Source: Lethocerus indicus (lineage: Eukaryota > Arthropoda > Insecta > Hemiptera > Belostomatidae). From it: a stretch of 64,000 nt of DNA. The first letter of the stretch is position 1. The number at the start of each line of letters is the position of its first letter. Made by a program: the position numbers and the translations under genes. Shown in pieces: positions 26,001 to 41,000 of this stretch. The notes under the pieces are model-generated. The model saw only the letters and a list, made by a program, of their open reading frames with translations. It was not told the origin of the DNA and ran no database searches. The stretch covers positions 3,968,001-4,032,000 of the forward strand of contig JACDQD010000105.1 in assembly GCA_019843655.1 (NCBI GenBank), given 5' to 3'.

Positions 26001-29000
26001 AATTCCTCGCGCTCCCTTATCATTCATTTGGGGATATATTCTATAGAAATATTATTCAAATTTAATTAAACAGACGCCCAATTGTATAAAACAAAACAGT
26101 TCGTATGCACAGCTTCAATACAGTGCAACAAAAATACCACGATAGTCGCTGCATCTTTAGCCACAGAATTTATATTAGTTTTACAACAATCATAATTTCC
26201 TGACGAATCATTTCACTTTTCATTTGAACTGTTTAATATAATAAGGTAAAATTGGCATAATTTTATCTTTATCTATGAACATTCCGAATGTAAGAGTGGT
26301 TTCGATGTTATTTTTAGAATCGTAGAGAATGTAAAATCTAAATTTTCTACTTCGGAATTAAGGAAAACAAATAAATAGTCGGAAAAATTACCCGATTTGC
26401 CAGCCCCAAACAAAATGAAGTGACGGAGAGGAGGGAATTTGGAATTACGGAATATCATAATAATAATCTCATTTCCTTCCCATGACTAATAGCGACGAGC
26501 TATGGGGATGAACTGTGAAAATGCTCATGACTTGGGGTTACCAGCGATGATCCATCATCCGTGCCAATAGATCGGTTGTTTCCCTCCGCGTTCCGCCCCC
26601 AACGGACAATCGAATTTGTTCCAGGGGAAATATTAATTCGCGAGGGACCCCGGCAGATTATTATTTGTGTCCTATCGTCATTTTATTTACGACGGGGCAA
26701 AGTCATCCCCTCAACTGAACAGGGAGCTCCCTCAGAATGTCATGTTTTATGTTAGGGCAATTAAAAGTGTTGCACACGCTTTTTCCGTCGTTCTCTACCT
26801 CGAAAACCTGGTTGAGGCAAAACCTTAATCCACTCGGGCGGAGATAAGGGAAAAACACTTCTAAGCGTCTCTAGGGCTGAAGGAGACCGAGTAAGGGTGT
26901 CTCCGAACTCATCGCAGCAGAGCAGGTGCTCCCCCAGAAACGTAGTTCCTCCTGTAAAGCGGAACAGCGGAGCTAAATTCGCTTTTATACGGGAACCTCC
27001 CTCCTATTTACGCGTTTCCTACCCCAACGCACCGGGGACGTACGCCCCGGCCGGCTCTTTATATTCCGACTTTACGCTACAAAGATAGGAACAAGCGGGG
27101 ATGAAATATAGCGGGGTAATAATAAAACTTTCTACGAGGTGCGAGCCGGGGGGGGGGGGGTGGGGGGGTGGCACGTGCCGCCGGCTGTATGAGATATAGC
27201 GGCTGGGACAATGGCGTCCGAATTAAGTTCCGCCCAGGGGACAATTTCATCTGCCCGACAGGCCCCTTTTAGCCTAATTGAATCCGGGAAAATTGTGCAC
27301 CCCGCGATACCGACGCCGCGCCCCCCCCTCCCGTTTCGTTTTGCGCTCCCTCCATGAATAGTATTTCCTACAGGAACTGAAACCGATCCGGTTATCCGGA
27401 CCCCAGCTTCAGGACACAATGTATGTAACAGACTACCGGAAGTGGCAAGGAGCGGACGCCATTTTAGGAAAGGACGATTTGAGAGAAGAAAGGCCGTACC
27501 CAAGAAATTTATTAATTAAATGATGTAGGGCTTTTATGGTGTCTCGTTTTCGTAGTCGTCAACAATTAAAATAAACAAATATCTTCTTTATTATTACTAA
27601 TAATCCTACTGCATAGTGCTATTTCTACACTTTTGGCAGTAAATCTAACAATACACAAATATAAATTGTTGAAAAGTTCGATTTTACATACTAATTTAAT
27701 ACTAATTGTTCTTTCTTAACGTCGATTTCCAGTCATGAAGAATTGTTTCTAATCGTTTTTATATATTCTTCTCATAAACTCTGCGCATCTCTCCATTTTA
27801 TATCTATTCGTTGAGTTAAATTTTTATTGTTTCAAAATGTTGTGGTCTGCCTGTTCAGTATATAATCTTAGGCAAGTCTTTCACGAACCGTCCCAACTCT
27901 GTCGTTATTTCCTTCATACTAACTGTGGTTTCCTGATGGAATTATTAATCGTGAAGTTAACCGCCACTGCTGCCAGCATAAAGATCGTTAGTGATAGATC
28001 ATTTCAACAATATAAAATATCTGGACTTTGTCAGCAGATGACAAATTACACCCAACACTGGTATAGCACGATTCAGAATTATAAACTGGGGCGGACTTTC
28101 AGTTATCACGTAAATGAAAGTTCCTGATAAGTTCATTGTGTTCCTGATAATGGTGTGCAGGAAAAACAAAATGGTAACTGAAAATGCGTTATTTAAAATG
28201 GGTCCGAAGTTTATCATATATCTCCGGGACAAAAGGGGACGTATTTTCGCTTTCCGTCTGCCCGGAACGCGTGCCCGCCCTACTGTGATGTAAAATGTCA
28301 CGTAATCCATTAAAATAATTTTCCAATCTACATTATGCCAATGGGATATAGGTCGGGGACCCGGATAGCGTGACGGCCGTTAACAGTATTCCAGTTTCGA
28401 GAAATGGAACGCGCTCCTACACTTTGTAATTGTAATGTATTTCGTATTGCACTGGGCATTATTTAAACTGAAATCAGTGGTCAAATGTACAAAGTTATCG
28501 ATGATGTTTTTTTTGGGCGGTCCGAGAGGCTTTGGAATATTTTAAACGTATCCAGGATTATGGAATTTAAGGATTGAATTCCGTATGAGTTGGATGGTTT
28601 GGATTATATTTCTGTACGAATTCAATTTATTTCCCATACATTATGTGTTCAGCTTGGAATTTTCGTTCCTCCGTAAACCTTCGGGGAAACGTTTTGACGA
28701 ATAATGGTACTGGTTCGAAGGAGAGTACAGTTTGCATGGGAAAAGTGATATCCCGCTGGGGCGTAGGGTCGGGGATACCAGAAACGTGAGAGCGGCTCTG
28801 GCACCGCACCGGGGATACGAATCGGAAATTGGCGTTAACAATCATCCAGAAGAACCGTCCGTCCGCCCGACAAAATTAGGACCGGAACACCGAGACCCGC
28901 CATTATTATTCCACCGCCATCCCAGAACCGTTCCTAAGCGGTTGAATAATACCGCAGGCAAGAACGCGAAATTGGGCCAAAAACGCGCCACGTTCGAGAA

Positions 29001-32000
29001 GTCCACGGCCTCGCAGAAAGAAATTCTGAATATCAGCCGGCAAAGAAACATAGCGGTCATATGTAAGAATTTAGAAAAATACGTTAAAGAAACCCATGTG
29101 TATAGATAATGTTCCCGTATTTTGGAAATTCTAACATTATATTATTTAAATATAGACTTATACTCATTTAGTAAACCTCGTCCAGGTCGTGGTCGAAACA
29201 AATACTTCCCCAGTGACCTCATTCAATCGTGACGAATGCCCAATACAATTAATAATGAAGCCAAGAGGTGGCCACCGCTTTCAAATTTGTCATGTCAGAA
29301 CAATCTCGTTAGAGCGTGACAAGAAAACGGAAAGTCAGAGTTCCACTATTACTCGAGCCTTTCCGGATGATTTGCAAAAATGGGGAGACAAGATTCGCAC
29401 ACGAGGGGGAAAAGTGTTTTTATTTACGATCAGGGCCGTTGGCAATATAAAATGTTGTTACCCCCATAAAGTATAAAGAAATACTAAAATATGATGAGAC
29501 GCGAGAAATTACCACCAAAGCCGAAGAATGCGGGAAAAACGACAGTTTAAAAAATCGCAAGGTAATATTTAGTTTGGAATATCTTCACTTCAGCTAAAGA
29601 CGTCCCATCTCTGTTCCCCGTCCCAACCGGTCGCCAGTTGAGAGAGAGAGAGAGAGAGAGAGAGACTCTCGAGTGCAAAAGAGAAAGACTACTTTCTCGT
29701 GTCGAGTATATGTAATCACAAAATGTCTCTTGAACACAAAAGCGAACTGTTGGGAATCTGAAGGCTGGAAGATAAGGAGATAAGAGGAAGAAGAAGAAGA
29801 AGAAGAAGGCCTCTCCAAAAATGAGAGACGGGTCGAGGATATTACGATAATAACAAGATTGCCGGCGTTTTAGCCCAGTCAAGTGGACCAAGAAAAGACC
29901 ACTTACTTTGAGAAACTTTCGGAGGGGACCGTGCCCAAAAATTAATTTCTCCTTTTCCCCTGCGCAGCAAGAAATTATTATATCAGTCTACCTAGACTTA
30001 TACATTTATAAGTATTAAGAAATTATAATCGCACAGCCTATGTATTTGCTACCTATTATACTTAATACTTTATTTTATTGTGACATGTTTTATTGTTTTA
30101 TTAATTAGTATTTTAATATGAATATAAAGTATGAAATACGACAGTGATACTATGTTTCTTCCGATATATTACTAGCTTAGGACGTAGTTCAAGGGCCGAT
30201 AATCGCGCGATGGGTAAGTATATTTTTGATTTAATTCGTAGGGCGTTCAAAAGTATTCCGAAAAATGTATTATTTATAAGCAGAACGCTAAATTGATAAT
30301 GAATTGAAAGGATTGAAAGGTAAATTTGTTGAAGACGTACGAACAAAATATTTCTTTATGAAAGGATTTAATTGTTTTACTGGGGGGTCAGCATCGATAT
30401 CAGAGACAATCGCAAATTTTTCGAAAACTTTTTGAACGACCCTTCCTATACTGGAATATTACAAAGAAACAGTCCACCGGAATGAAAAACAGACAGTGTG
30501 TCAGTAGGTTGGTGGAGTCGCGGCCGAAAATACCAACGGTACGTCTCCCAGGGACGGTACCATGTGCGGTTCAGCGGTCCACAATTTTTCTTATTACAAT
30601 TCGAGAAGTTTTTCACTCGTCATCCACTCGAGACCGCAAAGCCGCACACCAAAGTGTCGCACACACTGGAATTCTTCGCTACTGTTTGGACCATTGGAAA
30701 TGGATAAAAAAATCCCGGTTGTATTGAAAGGCTTTCTAACACGTACTCATCGCTACGCTTTATATTATGCGGTATGGGAGATCGCGAAAGTATTACCGAA
30801 TATAGTGTAAGAAACGTCAGCTTGTTTATTAGAACCTGCGGGATATTCCGCATAGCATGTATTTCTACGCGCCTTGTAAAATAACAAACATCACTATTTT
30901 TGTTTACCAGATCTTTGAGTGAACAGATAAATTACTTGAAACAGAACGTTCAGAAAGTGGTTCTTACAGTCCACCGGAAATATCCAGTTGTTTACCTTCT
31001 ACTATGTCCATTAAGTTCAAATATAGACCGGTTTCGGCCTCTCGTAATCATTATTAGTCTGGCAAGATGTTTCATCGGCCAATATTTATAGGTATTGAAG
31101 ATTCAGACACAGCAGACCTAGGACCGCATAGTAGAAACATTTACAGGATTGATGATAACATTTACTCTAAAATTCATTTCTTATATATTTGTGGAGACTT
31201 CAACTCAGGAACAAGCCAAGCAAATAATGTTTGCAAAACGCACAGCGGTCATTTATATAGGTTTTTTACTGTCCGATTCCTCAAAACATTAAAGTAAGAG
31301 GTAAAGGCGATTAAGAGTTCTGCCAAACACGCCCCTCCCCCCCAGAACTGAACTTAACGGGTTTGTTGAGACAAAGATTGGGTGGCAAATCTTGCATGAC
31401 GTGACAATGTAAATACCAGCCCCTCAATTTACATCGTAACGGCAGAGTTCCCCCTACAAGAGTAACGGCAGTCAACAACATAGTGCACTCCTCAATCAAC
31501 TAGTCTAGTTACTAACTACCTGAATTGGTAGCTGACCGGAGAATAAGCGAGATTTGTTTTTCATTCCATTCTCTTTGGCTCGTACCTGGCCTTCCCCGAT
31601 ATGGCCATAACTATGAGTTCTGTGCATCGGCAGTCCGTACAAAAAGTTCATTATCAAAATCTTTTCTCGAGAATGCTGGTCGACTGGTTCTCTATGCTTT
31701 GATTCCGGGCTAAAGAAGAGATGACACCGGAGCGGCTTCCCCCAATATACAAACTCGTCATGCACAAACGGACGCAGCAGACCCCGGTGGTCACGGAGAG
31801 GGCCAACCCACCGTGACTCCGTGGGGGAGGAGACGACCGGTAAGCCGCTTTCGTCACTTATCCGTGAAAAACCCCTGGAGGTGACGAGCTCCAGACCGGT
31901 GGCCCGCAACGCTGCGTACTCCGTGAAGAAGATCCGTCACCGCAGATGTCGATACCACGAAACTGGAGAAACAACCGTGTGTGGACTACCTCAAGGTAAA

Positions 32001-35000
32001 AGGGATAGACTGACTCCAAGGCCTATAGACCAATTTATTACCTTCAATGGGCATAAAGGTTGAAAGGAGTAATGACGGTGAAAAAGCTTCCACTGTTGCG
32101 CTACTGGGGTCTCTATTAGCGAAAAGACCCCTCAGAAGGGATGTAAAATATATACTAGCATTTTGAACATATGGTACATTATGTTTCTTTTGTTATTAAG
32201 CTGTGACGTATATGAGGGGATCGTTAATAACAGTTCCAGTATCGGAAAGTCATTACTGCATATTATCGAAAGCTATTCTCCTCAATCAAACCTCATCTCT
32301 TTTCATATGAATATTTCGTCATGAAAAGATTTATTCATCGACTCTTCTTCAATGCACTTCTAGGGATCAATGAAAAATAGAATGAACACGACAATATTTA
32401 ATATTATTATGTACATAATAAATATTATGACTCTCTACAATAATATTTTTGGTGTCCGTATTTAAAAAGATGTAACATATCTTGCCCGCACGCAATTGAT
32501 TTGGGTTTAATGGATTTATAGGAAGGTGGCTTTGTTTGACAAACAAATGTGGCTCGGCACCCTGAAAGATAAGCGGAGGAAATCCGGCCAGGGATTAGTC
32601 CCCGAGGAGGCGTTATGCAGACTGGCCAACAACAATGGTCTGAAAAAGGAAACGTCAATCGCCTTAGAAACACAATCGCCGGTGGCACAATAAGAAAAAG
32701 CTATCGAAGGTCTAAATTAAAGAACAAATCAAGAGGTTCAAATCAAAGAAATCATCAAGGGTATATCAAGAACGACTCTCCAAGGATATGGGAAGCTTAC
32801 AAAGACCTTCACCGTAGGTGGACCTTTAGAAAGACACCACCCTCAGGGGTAGCTAGTTGTTAATCGGTGCAAGTGCACCAAACGAACTTTAGTTAAGTAC
32901 ATTTCCGCACCACACTAAGGGGGCGCTAGTTCATCGGTACAAGTGCACCCAACGAACTTTAGTTAAGTACATTTCCGCACCACACTCAGGGGCGCTAGTT
33001 TATCGGCACAAGTGCACCCAACGAACTTTAGTTAAGTACATTTCCGCACCACACTCAGGGGCGCTAGTTTATCGGCACAAGTGCACCCAACGAACTTTAG
33101 TTCGGTACATTTCCACACCACACTCGGGGGGCGCTAGCTAATCGGTACAAGTGCACGCAGCCAACTTTAATTAAGTACATTTTTAATTTAGTAGCTACTA
33201 AATAACATCACCTGTCCTACCTCTTTTTGACCGATAATCCGACAAAGACTTAAACAGATTAACAAAATCCCTCGGAACCCAAATAAGCAACAAACAACAT
33301 CCTCCCAAAACAAAAATAACAAGACACCTTATACACACATGACAAGCAGGCAACCACCACAGTACAGTGATAGTGACAGGAACACACGAATTCTACGGTA
33401 TTCCAGCCCTTCGCAGAACACAAAACAGGTATTCTAAACTAGTTATCATAGAGGCTTTGTATTTGTAAATGTATTCTGATTTGATTCGTACAAACGCTAT
33501 TGGACTCAGTAGTGTATAGCATTTCGGTTGAATGTTTCTTAATACGATTCATAATGGTGTTGAGATCTATGTCGGTCAGTGAGGTACCCACCTTGGCTAG
33601 TCGTATGGGGGACTTAACGGCCGTTCAGAATGCACGGACAGTTGGATTGGGCTAACGGGCGGCCTAACAGTCAGCCTCGACTCTGACACACTGATCTCGA
33701 AATCGGGCCCCTCTCTATAATTGTACAGAATATCGCAAGCTCGACGACGGCCGCACGCTTCCACATAATACCGCGTACCGGTTGGATGGTTGAAACCAAG
33801 CGGAATCGTTAAAGCGGCAGATATAATTTTCGGTCCCGACAATAGTGAGAACTACAGTTTAGTGAGAACGAGAAGTTTTGAAAATGACAAATAGGAATGG
33901 CGGAGACAAATGATTTTCGCCCGTGTCACCGAAACTTTCCATAATGCTGGAAAAAATGTTTTATTTCAATTCAAAGTTGGAATTGAAAAGTAGTAATGAG
34001 TAGTTTGAGTTAGATTCCGCGAATGTTTTTGAATATCATCTCATTTTAACTTAGCTGTTAGGTGCGAACCAAGTGCTGGCTGTTAACATTTCGTGAAAAG
34101 CGTTGACGTAAATATAGGCGTCTCCGTAACACCAAACTGTTCCGCCCCTTAAACATAGCCCGTATTATTTTTCTATGTTTGTTGTCTTGTTTCTTGTATC
34201 GAGGTTTTTAAAAGGAGTCGAGGTTCTGAGTGTAATTGGTGGCAATAATACCGGCCGACACCTTTAGCTGAATTGTCGGGTTCCCCTCTAATTGGATAAT
34301 TCGACAGAATCATTAGAGCCGAATGATTGTTGTTGGAATTAAATGTTTTGTTTTCTTTTCGCCGAGAAAGAAAATATTAAATTTTTCAAGCGGAATTACA
34401 ATAATCCTAATAACAAATCGGCAGTATTAAATAATAGTTTCCGCAACAATTTTTCAACACTTTTTTTAAAGTAAATTTATGGAAAAACGTCCAATTTTCT
34501 GAATAGCTGTTTGGAACAGCCCGAAGGACCGGTTTCGTCCAAATTAAACACCAGGTACGGACACATAAAAAACAAAATAATAAAAAAACCTTCCCGGTAT
34601 TTCATTAAATTTTACTTACACCGATTAGAAATTAACTTGGGTTCGATCAAGCTTTGAAACTAGTTGAGAAAAAAACAACACGAACGCGGCGTATTAAAAG
34701 CCAGTGTCATTACAAGTATATCAGTCGCAATTATGCTCTATTAAGTCTGTCTTTGTGTGTGTAATGGTTTACGCATGTTGGTAAGTGTGTTTGTGAGTAA
34801 CGCGCGCGTGCGCGATTTTGCAGGCGTACTTCAGTACTACATATTCCTAACTGTCTTGAATACGTGTCTGTTCTAATATGTCTGCGATTATAACTGCGAA
34901 TATGTTTTTCCATCTGTATGTGTGCGTGCGTGCTCACCGGGTTCACGCTCGGTAGTCCACGAATCTTCCGTAATGAAACCATCATGTAGCCAACAATGAG

Positions 35001-38000
35001 GCTTTAATGTGACTGATCTACATGAGAACGTTTTAATAATGCTCGTTGGCCACTGTTGAAATCGTTTAATAGGTGAAATATTTCCAAAAAGATATTCGAA
35101 ACTGAGTATTCTCCAATGAGAAGAATGGGCCATGTTACGCCCGAAAAGTCTGTAACCGTGCAGGTTTTTATTAAAATAATTTCTGTTATGTATTTTAGAA
35201 TAACAATATAAAGAATGCAAACGGCGCTCCACCTTCAGGCATAAAAATGTCGGGGAGAGTAATCACCAGGTGGAGATAATAATCCAAGATTAGTATATTT
35301 CGAAACAGGCTCTATCCATTTTATCTGAACAGTCTCTTCTGTCTAATAACTTCCTGTCTTGTCCTAACTAGTCGCTTGTCGAGGTTCGGGGCGGCACGGC
35401 GGGTAGGAGGCCGGAGGGAGGATGTGAGTTGTCGACGGGCAAGCGGTGGTCCGGGGGAAGGTTCGGGGCGGCACGGCGGGTAGGAGGCCGGAGGGAGGAT
35501 GTGAGATGTCGACGGGCAAGCGGTGGTCCGGGGGAAGGTTCGGGGCGGCACGGCGGGTAGGAGGCCGGAGGGAGGATGTGAGATGTCGACGGGCAAGCGG
35601 TGGTCCGGGGGAAGGTTCGGGGCGGCACGGCGGGTAGGAGGGAGGAGGGAGGATGTGAGATGTCGACGGGCAAGCGGTGGTCCGGGGGAAGGTTCGGGGC
35701 GGCACGGCGGGTAGGAGGCCGGAGGGAGGATGTGAGATGTCGACGGGCAAGCGGTGGTCCGGGGGAAGGTTCGGGGCGGCACGGCGGGTAGGAGGCAGGA
35801 GGGAGGATGTGAGATGTCGACGGGCAAGCGGTGGTCCGGGGGAAGGTTCGGGGCGGCACGGCGGGTAGGAGGCAGGAGGGAGGATGTGAGATGTCGACGG
35901 GCAAGCGGTGGTCCGGGGGAAGGTTCGGGGCGGCACGGCGGGTAGGAGGCCGGGGGGAGGATGTGAGATGTCGACGGGCAAGCGGTGGTCCGGGGGAAGG
36001 TTCGGGGCGGCACGGCGGGTAGGAGGCAGGAGGGAGGATGTGAGATGTCGACGGGCAAGCGGTGGTCCGGGGGAGGGTTCGGGGCGGCACGGCGGGTAGG
36101 AGGCAGGAGGGAGGATGTGAGATGTCGACGGGCAAGCGGTGGTCCGGGGGAGGGTTCGGGGCGGCACGGCGGGTAGGAGGCCGGAGGGAGGATGTGAGAT
36201 GTCGACGGGCAAGCGGTGGTCCGGGGGAAGGTTCGGGGCGGCACGGCGGGTAGGAGGCAGGAGGGAGGATGTGAGATGTCGACGGGCAAGCGGTGGTCCG
36301 GGGGAAGGTTCGGGGCGGCACGGCGGGTAGGAGGCAGGAGGGAGGATGTGAGATGTCGACGGGCAAGCGGTGGTCCGGGGGAAGGTTCGGGGCGGCACGG
36401 CGGGTAGGAGGCAGGAGGGAGGAGGTGAGATGTCGACGGGCAAGCGGGGGTCCGGGGAAGGTAGGGCGGCAACGGCGGGTAGGAGGCCGGAGGGAGGATG
36501 TGAGATGTCGACGGGCAAGCGGTGGTCCGGGGCGAAGGTCAGGGGCGGCAAGGTCGGCGGGTAGGAGGCAGGAGGAGGATGTGAGATGTCGACGGGCAAG
36601 CGGTGGTCCGGGGGAAGGTTCGGGGCGGCACGGCGGGTAGGAGGCAGGAGGGAGGATGTGAGATGTCGACGGGCAAGCGGTGGTCCGGGGGAAGGTTCGG
36701 GGCGGCACGGCGGGTAGGAGGCAGGAGGGAGGATGTGAGATGTCGACGGGCAAGCGGTGGTCCGGGGGAAGGTTCGGGCGGCACGGCGGGTAGGAGGCAG
36801 GAGGGAGGATGTGAGATGTCGACGGGCAAGCGGTGGTCCGGGGGAAGGTTCGGGGCGGCACGGCGGGTAGGAGGCAGGAGGGAGGATGTGAGATGTCGAC
36901 GGGCAAGCGGTGGTCCGGGGGAAGGTTCGGGGCGGCACGGCGGGTAGGAGGCAGGAGGGAGGATGTGAGATGTCGACGGGCAAGCGGTGGGGGGAAGGTT
37001 GGGGCAACGGCGAGGTAGGAAGGAGGAGAGGATGAGATGTCGACGGGCAAGCGGTGGTCCGGGGAAGGTTCGGGCACGGCAAGGGAGGAAGGAGGGAGGA
37101 TGTGAGATGTCGACGGCAAGCGGTGGTCCGGGGAAGGAGGGCGGCACGGCGGGTAGGGAGGGCAGGGGGAGGATGTGAGATGTCGAAGGTCGGGCAAGCG
37201 GTGGTCAGGGGAAGGTTCAGGCGGCACGGCGGTAGGAGGCAGGAGGAGGATGTGAGATCGACGGGCAAGCGGTGGTCCGGGGAAGTCTCGACGGGCGGTC
37301 AAGGTAGGACGGGCGGAGGGAGGAGGATGTGAGATGGACGGCAAGCGGTGGTCTGGGCAACGGCGGGGAGGAGGCCGATACGACGGGCAAGCGGTGGTCA
37401 GGGAAGGTCTCAGGGGCAGGACGACCAAGCGGTGGAAGGTGGGGCGGCGGAGGAGGAGGATGAGATGTCGACGGGCAAGCGGTGGTCCGGGCAAGGTGGG
37501 CGGCACGGCGGGTAGGAGGCGAGGAGGGAGGAGAGATGTCGACGGGCAAGCGGTGGTCCGGGCAAGGTGGGCGGCACGGCGGGTAGGAGGCGAGGAGGGA
37601 GGAGAGATGTCGACGGGCAAGCGGTGGTCCGGGGAAGGTCGGGCGGCACGGAGAGGGAGGATGTGAGATGTCGACGGGCAAGCGGTGGTCCGGGGAAGGT
37701 TCGGGGCGGCACGGAGGGAGGATGGAGATCGACGGGCAAGCGGCATCCGGGGAAGGTTCAGGGCGGCACGGCGGGCAGGAGGCAGGAGGATGGAGATGTC
37801 GACGGGCAAGCGGTGGTCCGGGGAAGGTTCGGGCGGCAACGGCGGGTAGAGGCGGAGGGAGGATGAGATGTCGACGGGCAAGCGGTGGTCCGGGGAAGGT
37901 CAGGGGCGGCACGGCGGGTAGGAGGCAGGAGGGAGGATGTGAGATGTCGACGGGCAAGCGGTGGTCCGGGGAAGGTCGACGGGCAGGCGGAGGGGGAGGA

Positions 38001-41000
38001 TGTGAGATGTCGACGGGCAAGCGGTGGTCCGGGGAAGGTCTGGGGCGGCACGGCGGGGGGAGGGAGGATGGAGATGTCGACGGGCAAGCGGTGGTCCGGG
38101 GAAGGTTCGGGCGGCACGGCGGGTAGGAGGCAGGAGGAGGATGGAGATGTCGACGGGCAAGCGGTGGTCCGGGGAAGGTTCCGGGGCGGCACGGCGGGTA
38201 GGAGGCAGGAGGGAGGATGTGAGTTGTCGACGGGCAAGCGGTGGTCCGGGGAAGGTTCGGGGCGGCACGGCGGGTAGGAGGCAGGAGGGAGGATGAGATG
38301 TCGACGGGCAAGCGGTGGTCCGGGGGAAGGTTCGGGGCGGCACGGCGGGTAGGAGGCAGGAGGGAGGATGTGAGATGTCGACGGGCAAGCGGTGGTCCGG
38401 GGGAAGGTTCAGGGCACGGCGGGTAGGAGGCAGGAGGAGGATGGAGATGTCGACGGGCAAGCGGTGGTCCGGGGAAGGTTCACGGCGGGCAGGAGGCCGG
38501 AGGGAGGATGTGAGATGTCGACGGGCAAGCGGTGGTCCGGGGAAGGTCTGGGCGGCACGGCGGGTAGGAGGGAGGGAGGATGTGAGATGTCGACGGGCAA
38601 GCGGTGGTCAGGGAAGGTTCAAGGGCAGCACGGGCAGGGTAGGAGGCAGGAGGGAGGATGTGAGATGTCGACGGGCAAGCGGTGGTCCGGGGAAGGTTCG
38701 GGGCGGCACGGCGGGCAGGAGGCCGGAGGAGGATGTGAGATGTCGACGGGCAAGCGGTGGTCCGGGGGAAGGTTCGGGGCGGCACGGCGGGTAGGAGGCA
38801 GGAGGGAGGATGTGAGATGTCGACGGGCAAGCGGTGGTCCGGGGGAAGGTTCGGGGCGGCACGGCGGGTAGGAGGCCGGAGGGAGGATGTGAGATGTCGA
38901 CGGGCAAGCGGTGGTCCGGGGGAAGTTTTATGAGGCTATAGAGAAAGCACAGTTAATATAAATGTAGTACTGTACAAGAATGAATGTTTCGACGGATATA
39001 ATCAGCGCGTTTCCAGTTAGAATTCTCGTCGGACGACTGCCCGATATGAATGAAGCCCGGCGCGTTCATACTGTTGTTCGGATGTTGATCACATATCAGT
39101 GCGGTGGGTGGGAGATATCCACGTGCCCGGGGAAACGGCCTCAGGCCGTACCCCTGCCAGGATATACCGCTAGGCGGAGGGAGAGTTCGCCGGCCGACTA
39201 CAGAGCACCCTGTTTACTCCCCTTCATCCGGAATTCAAACAGCGATTCAACCGTCCAAGACACGCGTCCCCACCACTGGAAGATGTCGTCACCGAACCAA
39301 AGCCGCTAATATAAGACAACGACATGTGTCTCCTCCCCCGACTAGCGTATTCCTCCCGGCCGATACCCAATGAATATTTGATGGGGGCCGGGACATTCGA
39401 ATGCAGAGGGGACGATCTGTTAAAAGCCTATCTCGGATAAGGTTCAAATAATACTTCTTCTTCTTACTTTTTTTTCACCGTACAATATTATAAAAACGGG
39501 GATTCGAACATTCTGCACTCAGGGGGATAGATTCTACTATCGAACTACTTCTTGGAAGTAGAGTCGAAGTTTAATCACTGAATAATAACGCCGTCGTCCA
39601 TGACTGTCTCTTCCTTTATTTCATTGTTTTATACATTAAAATGCAATAGCGAGAGGGAGATGGCTAAACGCAGTGTCCGAGGAGGACTATCGAGGACGTG
39701 ACCTACGCTCTACCTGAGTAGGATTGAGTTGCACGATCATGATTATTGACCGATAGTTTCTAGCCTCTATTGGACTGAAAACGTTAAATATCAGCGTGAA
39801 TTATAACCAAATAGAGATATAGTGAATAATATTTGCGGCTATCGTGTTTTGAAAATAGATCTAACGGATTGGAATGGGTGGCTGGTGGGGCCGGAGCTGG
39901 ATGTCGTGGCGGATGACGTACCGTGTCCTCTCCGGGAGATAATTTCCAACACCGGGTAAGACCCAGATTCGCGGTTTATCGTGAGGGGGCAATCTGAAAA
40001 ATTGCTCGTTAGAGATAGCGAGAGGTCATCAGAGATAGCGAGGAGAAGGGAAATTGTTTCTTTCCCCCCGTTCGTTTAAATTACATCACGTGGTTTCCCT
40101 ACCGGCGGGCCCGGCCGCGCCGCCGTTTCCTGAGAGCCAGAGACACAAAGGGAATGGAGGAAAAAACAGAAAATGGAGGCGGCGTAAAGTGGCGTTTAAC
40201 GTGGCAATACACGACGGAAGAATTAGCTCGATTTACCGGACGGCTTACACCCATAACTGAGATCTATGCTTTCTACAACTAGTAAGATTAACGCTTTAGT
40301 TTATTGAAATATTACACCGGTAATTATTATAGTATTAACATTTTTATTCATCGGTCGCTAGATTTTCACTTTGAAGTACTCAGACAATTCGCAGAGTTAC
40401 GATTTCTGAGAGAGGTACGTACAACCCTCAGAAAAAGATCATGTAATTTTTCTTCACTACAACGATCTGTATTATACGAGTCACATGTTACTAAAGTGAC
40501 ACGATTAAATTTCACGCTTATTTTATTACGATTTTCATTTTATTAAACCTTTTTAACGTTGGCTTTAGAATAGAAGGCGGGACATACAGGAATAATCTGC
40601 ATAATCCTGCAGAAAAGAAGGTCGAGAGTTTCCCTCAGACGTCTAACACAACTATAATTTGCCAATCGTCTTCTCGCTTCGACCCGACAGTTTAAGATAA
40701 ACGGGTATTTGAGCGGCGTCCTATCGCGTGAAAACGTCATCATTATAGTCAACAGAGAGAGAGAGAGAGAAGAAAAAAAAACGAAAAAAATGTTCTTAAA
40801 GGCGTGGCATTTCGTACACAGTTTAGCTGTTGTCGACGTCTCGCGTGTCCTGCGTTTATCATCCAGGCCGTCCTGAATTCTGGCGACACCCCGGAACAAG
40901 GTGGACATGAAAAATAAACTTATTCATTGTCAGAATAATCCTCGATATGATCTAGAGAAAACCGGTATCAAATTGGATCCATAAAGAATATTGTGCTATC

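Noticed and set aside
31505..31909. 134-codon minus-strand frame
   Set aside because: No motif, overlapping frames on both strands in a CpG-rich patch; possibly transposon-derived but not supportable.
35364..38311. Very long minus-strand open frames (up to 837 codons), Pro/Arg/Ser-rich
   Set aside because: They are translations of the 77-bp tandem array, cycle through frames every three units, and have no domain or start context.
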